This document shows positions 39,567 to 53,591 of a stretch of DNA of 64,000 bases, one piece after another; within the stretch, counting starts at the first letter, position 1, and the number at the start of each line of letters is the position of its first letter. Position numbers and translations under genes: made by a program. Below the pieces are notes generated by a model. The model saw only the letters and a program-made list of their open reading frames with translations, did no database searches and was not told the origin of the DNA. This stretch comes from Paramecium tetraurelia (lineage: Eukaryota > Ciliophora > Oligohymenophorea > Peniculida > Parameciidae), in contig NW_001799004.1 in NCBI RefSeq assembly GCF_000165425.1, forward strand, positions 1 to 64,000, written 5' to 3'.

Positions 39567-41828
39567 TAAAAGTATTAACTTTAGGTTTACATTCTAATCA
39601 AGCTAAATTATGAATAAAATTTAATTTTTACAAAACTTAATTAAACATCAGTTTTTAGTAATTGTTTATTTTGCAGAATTAAAATTTCAACATAATTGAC
39701 CTCAATTTATGTTAATATTTAAAATAATGTAAATTGGATTAGTATGGAAGGCTTAAAGTGATGAAATTGAAGGAAGACAATCTGAATGTGTTCTTCATTT
39801 CTACTTTTTTGATTTTTCAAAATTTTAAGTTATTGTTTACTTTAGCATTCAAAGATCATTATGGCACAGCAAAGTCATTCCATTTACCCAAACTTAGAAT
39901 ATTTTGTTTATCTAATAAAATGCTTCCGTATCCCAAGGAAAAAAATGAAAAATAGAAGAAACAATGAAAGAAAGAAAATGAAAAAATAAGTTGGAAATTG
40001 ATAGTACCTTCCCTTATTTGTTAAAAAGACAAATTAGAACTTTAATTATATTTGTTTTTGCATTCTTTATTTTGCATGATGTTTTTCTCGTTCGAAAAGC
40101 ATGAAAGTGATTTCTTACACAATGATATGAATAATATATATATAAGCTTTCACCCAGAAATAAATTACTAAATGATAATAAGAAATTTTGAAATATTAAG
40201 ATCCTACACACAATAATTGTAACAAGAAAGTGGGTGAAGATGACTTCAATTTCAGATTAGTATTCCTTATTTAAATTTTTATTTTTTTATAATTGTAGTA
40301 AAAATTAATTAAAAATTTATTTTGAATTATTTTATTTTTTCAAACTGAATATTCCTTTGAATGACAATAACCTAAAAATAGAATTGCCTTAATGATTATA
40401 TTAAAATGAATTGGGTAGATTATTCTTAGTACTAAGCTTGAATTTAGCTTTGTATTTATCAGATTAATAAAATTTGTTTTAAAACTCAATCAACAAATAA
40501 TCTCATTTTTTCGATATTTGGTAAACTGTAACATGTTATTTTCCTTTTTATATATTATTTAGCTAAATCATAAAGGGTTCATAGACATAAGGTTTGACGT
40601 AATAGAAGTGAATATTTGTAACATTTAATTGGCTTGGTCTTCAGATTCTAAAATTATTTTTTTAATTAATTGATTCGTATATATATTATCAACTCATAAT
40701 TTAATTAATTAATTAAAAATGAAATGAAATGAAAACAAAATGCTCTTAAAAATTAATAGAGGATAAAGAAGAAGTGAGTTTGAATAATACATTATATTTC
40801 TAATCTTCTGAATCAGTTTTTAACCCTTATTAACTTATGATAAATTATATGAATATGTCAGATGAATCTTTCTTTCTCCTGCTTTGATTTAAAGATGAAT
40901 CATAATTGATTGTGTACCTAATGGGTAAATATTAAGGCATTCACTAAACTAGAGTAGCGTATAGAATACAAGAATTATTTTAACGTGTGATTTTTAATTT
41001 ACTTGCCATCTTATTATATTTAGAGAAAAATGTCGATGAAGCTACTATTTCAAGTCTAAAAAGGATTCTCAAACATAAAATAATAAAGAATCTTTGGACA
41101 ATTTAGACTCATTTTAATTTTCATTTATTTTTCCATTATTCAGACAACTTATGATAGAACTCATATAATAGTTTGGCTTTTTTTAAATCTCTATGTATTG
41201 TTAATGATTTTTCTAAGAACGAAAAAATCATAAATTTACAATCCTATTCATTTAATAATAATTTTTATACAATTTATTATTATGATAAGTCTTCAAGCAT
41301 TTTAACATTCTAAATTATATATTTCTTAACCTTTCTATATCAATGAAGTATTGTACTTTGAAAAGCTATCCTTGAATTTTTTATGTATTATGGAAAACCT
41401 TTTGATGCCTTTTATAAAATACATTGGAACATCAAACATGTAATATTGATTTATAATTAAATTTTTATGCTCCACACAAATTTTGTAAACAATATTAATA
41501 TTTCTACTCTGTTGATCAAAGCTAAGTTTATTATTGTTTCATCCTTATTCTCAATATCAAATAAGCATTCCAAAAGAATTGTTAGGTTTGCTAACTTTTA
41601 ATAATTTTCTAGTAAGGAAGGAATTTTAACAGAAATATCAGAAACAATAAAATATAAACCAAAGTAAGTTATTCAAAAATCATTTCATTTACATCTATTC
41701 AGCACTTAATCCTAATTTTAGAGGAAACTTAAGAATAACTAGTATATATGAATATACATTATCAAATATTTTATATGATATTTAATTTAATAATGTTTTT
41801 ATATATTATCAATTTTCATTCATTTTAT
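39567..41828. other. Long AT-rich upstream region of the antigen gene
   Basis: 2.26 kb without a coding frame between the antigen start and the end of the neighbouring macro-domain gene, both on the minus strand. This is far longer than the tens to hundreds of bases usual between Paramecium genes. Antigen expression control is known to depend on upstream sequence in some cases, so this is a plausible regulatory region, but no specific element was seen. Confidence 0.5.
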
Positions 41829-44800
41829 TCAATTTTTATCTTGGAGTGGCTATCTTTTTGCTGCAACTACTATTCTATTAGGAGAACGAACTTAGAATAT
41901 CTATTCTTTATTTCTATTCAATAATTAAATTTTGGATTTTAATTTAGGTGTATTTTCCAACAATTCCAATATTTTACATTCAGGCATATTTTCATCATCA
42001 TTTGTAGTATGAACAAGTACCTGATCATATTTCACTTATTTCTGTTAATTAACCTCAAAGAAGATGACTTTAGATCCATATTCCACCTTATATGATGCCT
42101 CAATAAGTTTCTAAATCTTAAACTGAGAACTTTGCCTAATCAAAACATTTTCCACATTCTGTTTCTCATATGGAATAAACTATATTGGCCTAATATTTTC
42201 ATATTACAAATTTTTTTAAAAGAGTCCTTCTTTAGTCATGTAAATTTCATAGAATTTATAGAATATATCAAATTTTCTTTTTCCTTAGATTTCCTATTGT
42301 ATCAAATATCTATTTAAATCATCAGAAACTTATTTTCCATTTATATAGTATTTTCTCTCTCCAAAGTTATCTATGGAAATGATACTTTGCTCAGAATTGT
42401 TGTGAGTTTTATCCCAAATTCGTTGTTTGTCTAAATCTATTAAATGTGTTCCAGGGTATTTACTGTAAGGATAGAATATATTAAATCGTTAATCTTAGCC
42501 TTTCTCGAATTCAGTGTAAAATTTGCACATTTTTCTATTAATTTCATAATCGTCATAATCCTCAAAATGATCTTACTCAAACCATTACCATTATTATTTT
42601 ATATAATCTTCAGTCTTTTATTATGGGTTATCAGATAAAAGATTATTTAAATGATAGAGCAATTTTTTACATCTTAAATCATCGTTTTCAAGTATGAAAA
42701 TCTATTTTATATCACAATCACCTTGAAACAAACAATTTATAATTTCTTTCAAAAGAATTTAGCTGGCCATGTTCATATAAAAACCAAAAATTTCAACACT
42801 AATCACAGGAAAAGCGATTTATTTGATATTCTTCTCTTTGGCCAATTAAAAAATATTCTAAATCAATTACTCTATGATTTTTTTGTCACGAGCAAGAGTC
42901 TTTGCTTGCCTATAAGTAGGAGGATAAATATTAAAAATATGATCTACATGGGAGTCAGTATTAACTTTGTAATAAAATAATTCTCCAGGATTTAAGGATG
43001 ATTTACCCTTCATTATTTCTTTGAAAAATTTTTATATATCATTATTAGTAATTGATAATATATTTTTGACTTATTGATTTTACAAACCGATTTCTCCAAG
43101 TTCACACTTATCATTCATTATTTAATATACGATTGCCTCACACTTAATTTGGGTGATGTCTCCCTTAACAATACATAATTCTTTTCCTTCAAATGTTAGC
43201 TTCTCCAAAATAGATTCTTCAGGATTGAAACTAATAATATTTTTGAATTCAAAATAACTAGATGTCTTTTCTTAAATTTATTGCAATTACTGAGAATTAG
43301 CAGTTAATTATTCTATTTGTTAATTATTAAGGGGTAGACTTTTAACCGTACAAAAATTTTTAAATATGTTTTCTACTATAGATAATTATTATAATAAATC
43401 AACTACCTAGTTTTAAAACCCTGCTATTACAATCTTACCTAAATTAGTATAAGGTTCTTGAGGAAAATCAATGGTTGTCCCTAGCTTTAATTCAATTTCT
43501 TTTAAACGATATTTAGATTGAAACAAGTTATAAATTAACTTATTTTCAACTATAAATTCTTATGTAATCCATGCATTTTGATATTTACATTTTAAATCTT
43601 TTAAAAAAATCGTCTATTTCTAGAAGTTGCTAATTTAGACCAAAAAAGAATGTTTGATGTTTATTTCCTTGATTTAAATTTCCTTGATGTACAAAAATGT
43701 CATTTTTTAATATTTACTCCGGAACTTTAATTTAAAAATATTGAAGACTCTCTTTATAAAGAAATTTCCCTACTTTCACATTCAACTTAGATATAAACTG
43801 TGTTTCTAATATCTCCTTTACTTTTTTAATATCACAATTTTGTTTATCAAAAACAGCTATAAATACAACATTTTTCTCTTCTACTTCTTTAATAGTAATA
43901 TTAACTTTATCTTGAAAATCTGAGAGTAAGTTTTTAAAAACATATTTAAATAATGTATTTTTTTCCTTACAATTTTTTATCTAATTTAATATTGAAGATT
44001 TGGCTTCTAACTTAATAATTTGCTATGTGAATGATTATAATTTAACTTTAAGTTATTTATCTAACTCCTTCCATTTTTCTTAATTTGTTTTCAATACTAT
44101 TTCTATATCATCGCCTTAGAATGTACTGAAAAACAAGATGAATAATTTTAAAAGTATTCCGAAAGATAGTTTTCCCAAATAATCTTTTGATTTTGGGAGA
44201 TTGTAATAATTTTGCATGGCAACTGAATTTCTTCAATTTAAGATTTAATTTATCTGGCTTATTTTACGAATTCTGTTTTGTCTTGATCTTTAGTTAACCA
44301 AGTAGTTGTAGTAATTTGTAGCTAAAGTTTTTAGTCTTACAAAGTTTGACAATTGGATATTTCAATATTTATCTCCGGATACTATCTTCTAAGGTGATTG
44401 ATTTTTATCTCAGTTTAATCTTCATCCTCAGGTAAATCATAAAATATAATACTGTCTGTTATACTTTCCTTTTTTATAATGTCTTTTGATTTAAGAATTT
44501 CATTCAATTTATTTTATTATTCTACTATGCTTTTTCCATTATTGTTACTTAAGAAATAAAGTTGATTATGTTTAAATAATAAATTAAAATCCATATAGGA
44601 CTAATATTCCATTTTTGATCTTTCCAAATTCAAAATTACAACATCATAACATCCAACATTTAAAGTTCTCTCAATTTATTGAAGAACCTCTTATTTCTTT
44701 AGGATATTATATTTTATTAATGCTTCTGCATTAGATGAACACTCAATTTGAAGGATTACAGTGTTTTCTAAATATTAACAAATAGTATCAAAACAACAAT

Positions 44801-45449
44801 TAAAATCGTTAATTTTAGTTTATTTAATTGATGGAGGAGGTATCCATAAATAACATCCTCCATAATTAATTTCTACTTTGCCTCCCACTTTCTAAACAAT
44901 TTATTAAAAATATGGAAAATAAGAATTACTATATATGATCATTTCTATAAGAGGTAATAGATTATTCTCTTATTTTCCTTTAAATTGGTATATTCTCTAT
45001 TAGTATAATTTATCTTCATCATCAATTTCGGTTGATTTTATAGATAAATTCAATAAATTATACTTTTATTTTTCTATTTTCTAAAGATTCTCTCCAAACA
45101 TAGAATCAAAAGTCACTGTAATTTTAATTTTACCTTGGGCATAATAATTTTCTATAAATTATAATAGTTATTAATTGCAATTCTTTTATCTCCACTCTCT
45201 TTGATTTAATGATATCATTATTTCTGTTCCTAAGGAGGATTATTCATTATTAAAATTTGTTTAAGTCCTTTACTCATCTAATTTAATAATTAACTTACTT
45301 CTGAAATTTTTATATCCATTCATTTCATTTTCATCTTTGTAAAAAGATCTTGCGAAATTTACATTGGATCTGCCCAATGAATGATACGAGGATTAAAATG
45401 TTCTTGGAGTTTAATCAAGTTTTGGTAAATTTTGCGAGTGATTATTCAT
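41829..45449 (-). CDS. Macro-domain protein A, ~1,206 residues
   Basis: ATG 45449 (MNNHSQNLPKLDQTPRTF) to TGA 41829. Residues 1-750 are Lys/Gln/Ile-rich with alternating strand/helix segments resembling the RRM- or KH-like repeats that precede macro domains in PARP14-like proteins (inference). Residues about 755-935 form a macro domain: VKGDITQIKCEAIV, then HIFNIYPPTYRQAKTLA, then IAFPVISVEIFGFYMNMAS. The ADP-ribose loop lacks the usual G-x-G before FG, so binding may be weak. The last 200 residues contain NIFYPYSKYPGTHLIDLDKQ, shared with the paralogue at 49499. No PARP catalytic domain is visible. Two single-base slips (A5 at 44131-44135 short by one, A7 at 43603-43609 long by one) cancel, so total length is a multiple of three. 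No introns are needed. Confidence 0.8.
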
Positions 45450-46211
45450 TCTTAACGAATTTTTAAAATTAAATTTATAATTGATCGTAATCAATTGATA
45501 TAGGTAGATTATTTCAATTATTATTAATTCTATTTTATAATTAATAGAAGAATGACATTTAATGAAGCTTAAACAAGCAAATAAGAGAATCAAGATCTAA
45601 CTTTAGAATTTGAATATTGATTTCATTATTTCTGATAATAATTAAAAATTGTTTAAACACAAATAATTATTCGATTTATAATTAAAGGTTTTTAAGAGTA
45701 TTAAAACACCATACAGATTTTCAAAAAGCATTAATTTATATATTTTGATAATTATTTATAGTAACAGAAAACACAATTGATAATTAAGAAAAAATAATTA
45801 ATATAACAGTTGAAGAAGAGTAATGAATAAGTTAAAAAAGCTTTCATCTTATAAATTTCTTGATATAATCCACTTAATTAATCTAAATCTCAATTTTTTT
45901 TTGTTCATGTTTGAATTTCCTTTTTTTATATTCTCTATTTTGAGTCGGTAAGTCTTTTATATTATCTTTTATCTTTTCGTAGTTTTCTCTATTCACAAGT
46001 TCTCCTGATCAGAATGGTTATTGAATTAGGTTATCAACGATAGTTGAAATTTATAGAAATCCATCATTGATCAATTAATATGTCAATTATTTTGGAAGGT
46101 TAAAGTATTATAATTTATATTTAAGGATAAGTTAGTCTTTTTGTTCGTGCAGATTAAGCAATTGTGAATTAATTAAATATATATAAAAAAATTTAAATCT
46201 TTTTTAATATT
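45450..46211. promoter_or_regulatory. Divergent intergenic region, macro A / eS21
   Basis: 762 bp of AT-rich sequence between two start codons facing apart, so it must hold both promoters. No defined element is recognisable. Confidence 0.4.
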
Positions 46212-46515
46212 ATGGCTCACAGAATTCAAGAAAATGCAGGAATGATCAATGATGAAAAATAAGTTGTTGATATTTATGTTCCAAGAAAGTGCCAATATAC
46301 AAATATGATTCTGAATAGCAGCGATTACTCAAGTGTATAAATTAATGTTGGATAAGTATTGATTGTTAATAACAAAAAAGGTTGATGAGAATGGAGTTTA
46401 CAATAAAAAGAATAACACAGTGATCTTGGCTGGATATTTGAGATAAAAGGGATAGAGTGCTTCAGCTTTGGAAGCAATTCTTAGACAAAGAGGAGTATTA
46501 CCATTCACATAATGA
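46212..46515 (+). CDS. RPS21: 40S ribosomal protein eS21
   Basis: 92 residues from exons 46212-46355 and 46381-46515. Matches the eS21 family: VVDIYVPRKCQYTNMIL, then DYSSVQINVGQVDENGVY, and a C-terminal half with YLRQKGQSASALEAILRQRG. Length is slightly above the usual 82-87 residues because of an N-terminal extension (MAHRIQENAGMINDEK). A 25-nt intron (46356-46380, GTATTG...AAAAAAG) interrupts between GQ and VDENG; without it the frame hits TGA. Its 3' end is AAG. A component of the small ribosomal subunit; a housekeeping gene among fast-evolving neighbours. Confidence 0.95.
46356..46380 (+). other. 25-nt intron with AAG 3' end in RPS21
   Basis: GTATTGATT...CAAAAAAG. The join INVGQ-VDENGVY is the conserved eS21 order, so both boundaries are well fixed. 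The AAG end is atypical for Paramecium. Confidence 0.85.
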
Positions 46516-46719
46516 GAAATATATGATATATGAATATATAGTACATTAATAGATTACATCAACAGATTGCAAATACTATTTCTATAAAATTGTCAAATCT
46601 GATAAAGCATGCACTTTTTCTTCTTGCATAATTTATTTGATTAATTAATCAAAAAAATTTAGGTTTGTTTAGAAATATTAATTCATTAATGGATTAACTC
46701 TGTCCTATTTAGATTTATG

Positions 46720-47740
46720 GATGAGAGGGTTTTTGTAACTGAAAGTTATAATTATTGATGTGAGAATTATTTCATAATCAACATTTTTGAATAGAATTTT
46801 GTTATCTTGGAGATTGATTTGGATTTAACAATGAATTTATAGGATTGTGATAGAATCTACTCACAATTCTGTATTTGTAAATGATATTCAAACTATGTTT
46901 CTTCATAATGCTACAAAATAAGTTTTTGTTTTCAATTGAATTGTATTTTTTCAATCCTATATGACCTCTAATTGATTTCACAAGGTATGATTTGAACAAT
47001 GTAAACATATATTGGTTAACTTCATTTTTTAAGGGATTTTCTCAAAAATTCTAAATATATTCAACATTGCTTTTCCAACCCATTACTTGACTAACTATCT
47101 AAACCGATTCTTGGTTTTTTAATCCATTCAAATTTTATTGAAGCAATCATTAAATTTGAATTTCTTGGATGTTTGACATTTGGTCTAACTTCAATTTCTA
47201 TGTATTTAATTGATTGATGAATAAAAATTCTTAGATGATGTTGAATTTACTGAAGAAACATCTAAGCATTTATTCCTATTGTCTCTTCCCCATCTCATTT
47301 AATCATGTAACCATCCTACAAACTTACTTCAAATGTAATCTTTTAAAGAAGCACTCTTAAATGTGAATGGAAATCATTTCAAGGCTTTGCCAATTCTCTG
47401 ATTCTCAAATTAATTGAGCATTGCATCTTAGAGTAGTGATGATTCCCCTTAACATTTTCAATGCACAAAATTTTTGGTAATGATCAAAAGAAATATTATT
47501 TGTTCTTCTAAAATTTCAAGATCAAGGCTCAAGTTTGGAAATAATTGGAGACTTTTTTAATTTTATCAGTGCGTTGACTACGATCTTTATTTGTATTAGT
47601 TCTTGAAGAATATAAACAGAGAATTATTAGATCGATTTGTTTCTATATTTATCAAATATATTATTCAAGTTAACAAAGAAATCGTATTACTTAAATAAAA
47701 ATAGGCAATTCTGCTGAAACAATTGATTCATATTAAATAT
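46720..47740 (-). pseudogene. Degenerate coding-like region between eS21 and the kinase
   Basis: Minus-strand frames with moderately protein-like content follow one another. These include SRTNTNKDRSQRTDKIKKVS, then ISFDHYQKFCALKMLRG, then ESENWQSLEMISIHIQE after a TGA, then GKRQQEQMLRCFFSKFN and MSNIQEIQIQ to a TGA near 47112. Short introns could join a few pieces, but I could not build one consistent frame. No family was recognised. It may be a small real gene whose splicing I failed to resolve, or a relic. Confidence 0.3.
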
Positions 47741-47759
47741 TAATAACTTTATCAAATAG

Positions 47760-49345
<1,586 letters not shown>

Positions 49346-49498
49346 TATATAAAATATAGATATAAATGAAAGACTTTAAATTTATTAAAAAATAGAAGGT
49401 AACCCTCTGTATGATTTCAGTTTAAAGGAGGGAGGATTGTACCTTCAAAGCCTCTCAAATAGATTTTAATTTTATTTATATTAAGAATATATTTTTAC
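49346..49498. promoter_or_regulatory. Short divergent promoter region, CDPK / macro B
   Basis: 153 bp between two divergent start codons, AT-rich, with a GGAGGGAGGATTG patch near 49427. It must serve both genes. No specific motif was recognised. Confidence 0.4.
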
Positions 49499-52400
49499 AT
49501 GATCATTGATCCTATGAGAAAAACACATAGCAACGGATTTACTTTAAATCGAAGAAAATAAATAAATGGAAAAAAACTAGAAAATGGTACCCAATAAGAG
49601 GATATTGTCTTAAATGAAGGAGAAAAATAAGTAAATTCAAATCCTATCCCAAAATTTAAATATCAGTTGACCAAATAAGTTGCCAATGACAAAGTAGAAA
49701 TAGTAGAGGCATAAGATACATAACCAGGATATGAAATGATTGCAAGAATAACAAAAGAGAATTCATTTGATTTAGCCTATAAAGCTAAGTTAATTGATTT
49801 CATTGAGAAATTTTATCTTAATGGTTATTTCTAATTATGTCTTTATTTTCCTCATAGATTGGGAGAAAAATAAAAAAATGAATTAGAATATAAATATAAA
49901 GATCTATAACTTTCGATTAAAGAAACATAGTTTGAGAAAGCAGATTATTTGTTTTATAAATAGATTTATTAATTCAAAGGTTAGGAAAAGTTTGGAATCA
50001 CTCCTGCTTTATAGATGCTTATATTTGATTAAGTCATATTGAAGGACATGGCTGATGAAGCATAATAATCTGGATTTGATTTTGTATGTAATTTTAACAA
50101 ATTATAATGCTCCATCCCACCTCCTACTAACACAATACAAGGTGTCATGGATAACATATAGTATTTTGTGAATAATATATAAAAAAAATTAGATGAATAT
50201 TATATACTTAATATTGAAACTCAAACAAAATAGGAATCTAACATAATCTATAATTTGGTGAAATAATATCAATCAAAGTTTACAGATATTTTAGGTACAA
50301 ATTTTGACCCTGTCATCATTAATCTCAAAGAATTAAAAGATGGAAATGGAACAAAATACCCTGATGATTTTATTTCTTAAATCAAATAAACATTAAAATA
50401 TGACAAATTCTATTTAGTTATAGAAAAAAAGGATAAAGACTTAAGTTTATTTCAATAAGAATTCATAAAACTTATCTATAAAAATAATTTTGTTTAATAT
50501 GATTCTAAGGAAATATCTATTCAATTTAGTGAATGTTTAGAAACTGAAATTCTTGCTTAATAATTGGAAGATTTGTAAGAAAAGTTTAAGAATATAAGTA
50601 TCACAGCATCACAACCAAAGTAAATTAAGTAGAATTAATTTGAAATTAAATTTAGTTTTGAAACCTGGCTAAGTAATAAGGAAAAAACTTATAATGTTGA
50701 GGAACTCTATGCCAAAATACATACCTTATTATATTAAATTTATAATCCTTATGTTCAAATCAACATAGAAGAATCAAAAATATGTATTTGGTAGCAATAT
50801 TTGAAAGGAGAAATTAATAAATCATTGAATGAATATATAGAAGAAGAGGATAAGAGGATGAAAAAGAATGACAATCAAAATGTTTTTATTGTAAAAATAT
50901 CCACAAAATTTACAAAATTTAAAGAAGAAATACAAAAAATTAAATAGTAGTTGGACGAATTGTCTATAGAAACTATCGAAATATAGAATGACAATATCTA
51001 ACTACAAAGTTTAATTTATTAAATTGATTTAAAAAAAATTTTAAATAATTTCCAATAACAAGAAAAGGAAAAAATAGCATAAATTAATTACTTAGGGGGA
51101 GGAGGGGGGGGGGGTCAGTAATGGAAATATTAATTTGCAGTCATTTATTATAATAAATACACAGTAAATTCTATTTAAAATTAAATAAAAAATAACTTCA
51201 TTAATGACCTAAAATACATTACTATTTAAACTCCTTTCATCTAAATTATGAAACATCTTCATTTAGAAATTCCAAGGTTGATTTTGGAAAAAGATATTAT
51301 TCCTATAATCCCACAAGAAAATAAATAATAAGTCATTCTTGTAGGAAGAAGCCTAGATTTAGAGCAAGTTCAAAACATTAATGAAGAAATGAAGGAATTA
51401 TTTGAGAAATATAAAATGGAAATAAGACTTACTATCAATTAAAAATCTCTTGCAGATCAAATAAAATAGAAGTTACAAGAGCAGTAATTTTGTACATCAA
51501 TTTACGATCCAAAAAAGTATATGTTAAAAATCGAAATTTATAAGCAAGACTTCCAGAATATCATTAAAAGCTTAAAAGAATTAGAAAAATCTTATGAGAT
51601 TTGGAAGGTATATCATTTTGATTCTAATTAAATCGAACCCAAATCTATAAAAGAGATAGAGAAAAAAGAATAAGTTATTATTGATGTTAAAAATATATCT
51701 ATCATTGATCCTATTTCTGCTGAAGGGTTTCTTATAAATACAGTAAATACTGCAAAAATAAAATTCATTTAAGGAAATATCTCATAAATTTAATGTTAAG
51801 CAATTGTTCTAGAATTTGTGAAAAATGTTGACTTTAGTAAAGAGATAATTTAAAACGATTAAGTTAAAACTCTAATAAACTTCATCGAAGGAGAAAATGA
51901 TAAAGATACGCTATTTTTATAATGGAGATATTTAAGTAAAGCAAAAGATCTAGAAGATGTTACTTATATAGAATTCCATCATCAAAAGCATTTAAAATAC
52001 TTAATTCAAGTATACCCAAAATTTTATAGAAAAGCTGCAAATTTAGAAAATTATTAATGCCATGTTTACTCTTTGATCGCATAAGTTTTTGAAACATGCA
52101 AATTTTTGAATATAACATAAATTGCATTTCCGCTCATTGGATCTGGTGTATTCGGAAACGATGTGAAGCAAACATAAGAAGTTTTAATTTAGGGAATTAT
52201 ATCCTAACTCTCATTATAAAATTGCATCTCTTAGGTATTTGTAGTGATATAGAATGAATCAGATTACAAATAAGTATAAGAATATTGTAAAAGCGGTTAA
52301 TTTTCGAAGAAGACTACCAAGCTTGATTTTTTTCGAGAAACTATGAGTAGTTCAAAGAATTCATGTTGCTAAATTGAAATGGATGGTGATTTCATGGATA

Positions 52401-52981
52401 TTGAAGGTTCTGATGCTAATGAACTCATTTTTAATTCACATTAACAACTAAATCAGGGAGAAGAAATTGATAATTTTAATGTTACTTACCCTTACTCAAA
52501 ATGTCCCTTCACTCATTCAATTGATTTGAAAAATAATAAAATGATAGACATAACTACTAAATTGTAATAGACAATTTAGTTTATAGATTTGTTTAAACAA
52601 AGAATATACTTCATTGATTTTAAATAAGTCTCAAAGAGTTTAAATCAATATTTAATAATAAAGCATGAATTATGCAAATAGAATGAATTTGAAATATATT
52701 ATACTTAAGACTAAGTGATAATTAAGAATAAAGAACTTTACATCAAAACCAATGGTTTTAATGATTTAAAAAAAGTCATTATTACATAAAGGCCATCTTC
52801 ATCAAGATAAACAAATAGATAATCTTCTTAATATTTTTAACTAACAGAATCTCCAGCTTTTTAACCGCTGAAAAACGACCCTAAATTACAAAAGTTGTAA
52901 ATAGAGATACTATCTGATAATGAGTAAAAAATTTTGAGAGCATATCATTTATTAAAATAGGCTTTTATACGAAGGACATGA
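49499..52981 (+). CDS. Macro-domain protein B, 1,160 residues, paralogue of A
   Basis: Continuous frame from ATG 49499 (MIIDPMRKTHSNGF) to TGA 52979-52981, no introns. The N-terminal two thirds match protein A in layout (IYQFKG, then a CSIPPP motif against WIPPP in A, then repeated strand/helix units). Residues about 530-540 are a run of Gly (LGGGGGGGQQ) encoded by GGGGGAGGA then eleven G in a row. A macro domain occupies about 750-930: FIQGNISQIQCQAIV, YPKFYRKAANLENY, IAFPLIGSGVFGNDVKQTQ. The G-S-G-V-F-G loop is intact, so ADP-ribose binding is plausible. The C-terminal NVTYPYSKCPFTHSIDLKNN matches the module in A. No PARP catalytic domain is seen. Role in ADP-ribose signalling is inferred from the family only. 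Confidence 0.85.
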
Positions 52982-53591
52982 AAAGGATTTCATATTTTAT
53001 CATATTTATAATAATTTATTAAAAATTTGAAATATTAAAAAAAGTTCTATTAGAACCCTTTATAAATTATTTAAGTATTATAAAACTTTGTGTTAAAAAT
53101 TTGTTTTTTGACAGCAAAATGTGTATTATTTGGGGTCAATTATCAAAGATTCTAAATGTCTAGGGTTCTAGTAATTTTAAAATTTTGAAATTTTGTTCTT
53201 TTTATGATAAAAACATAATTTCTGATTGAATAATTTGCAAAATAGAATTGATCTTGATTAAAGAGATGGTTTTAATTGAACTAAAACATAATTATCAGAT
53301 AGTTTAGGAGTTCTATTATTTTAAGAGATTAATTTATAAGTCTCCTCACTTAAATTTAAGAATAAGCAATATAGATTAGTTTTTGGTATCATAATATGAA
53401 AGCTGGTCTTTAAATTTTAGTCATCAAAGTTATATGTTTTTGATACAAACTAAATTATTTGCTTCTGAAATATATTAGTGCAAAGTTGATATTAGAAATT
53501 AAAATTAAGAGATATATAAATTTATCCACTAATTAATAAAATAAAAAGATCTGAGTATACATAGTAATAAATAAATAATTAATTAAATTAT
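52982..53591. other. Convergent intergenic region
   Basis: 610 bp between the 3' ends of macro B and the downstream membrane-protein gene. AT-rich, no protein-like frame, no clear terminator structure. Confidence 0.5.
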
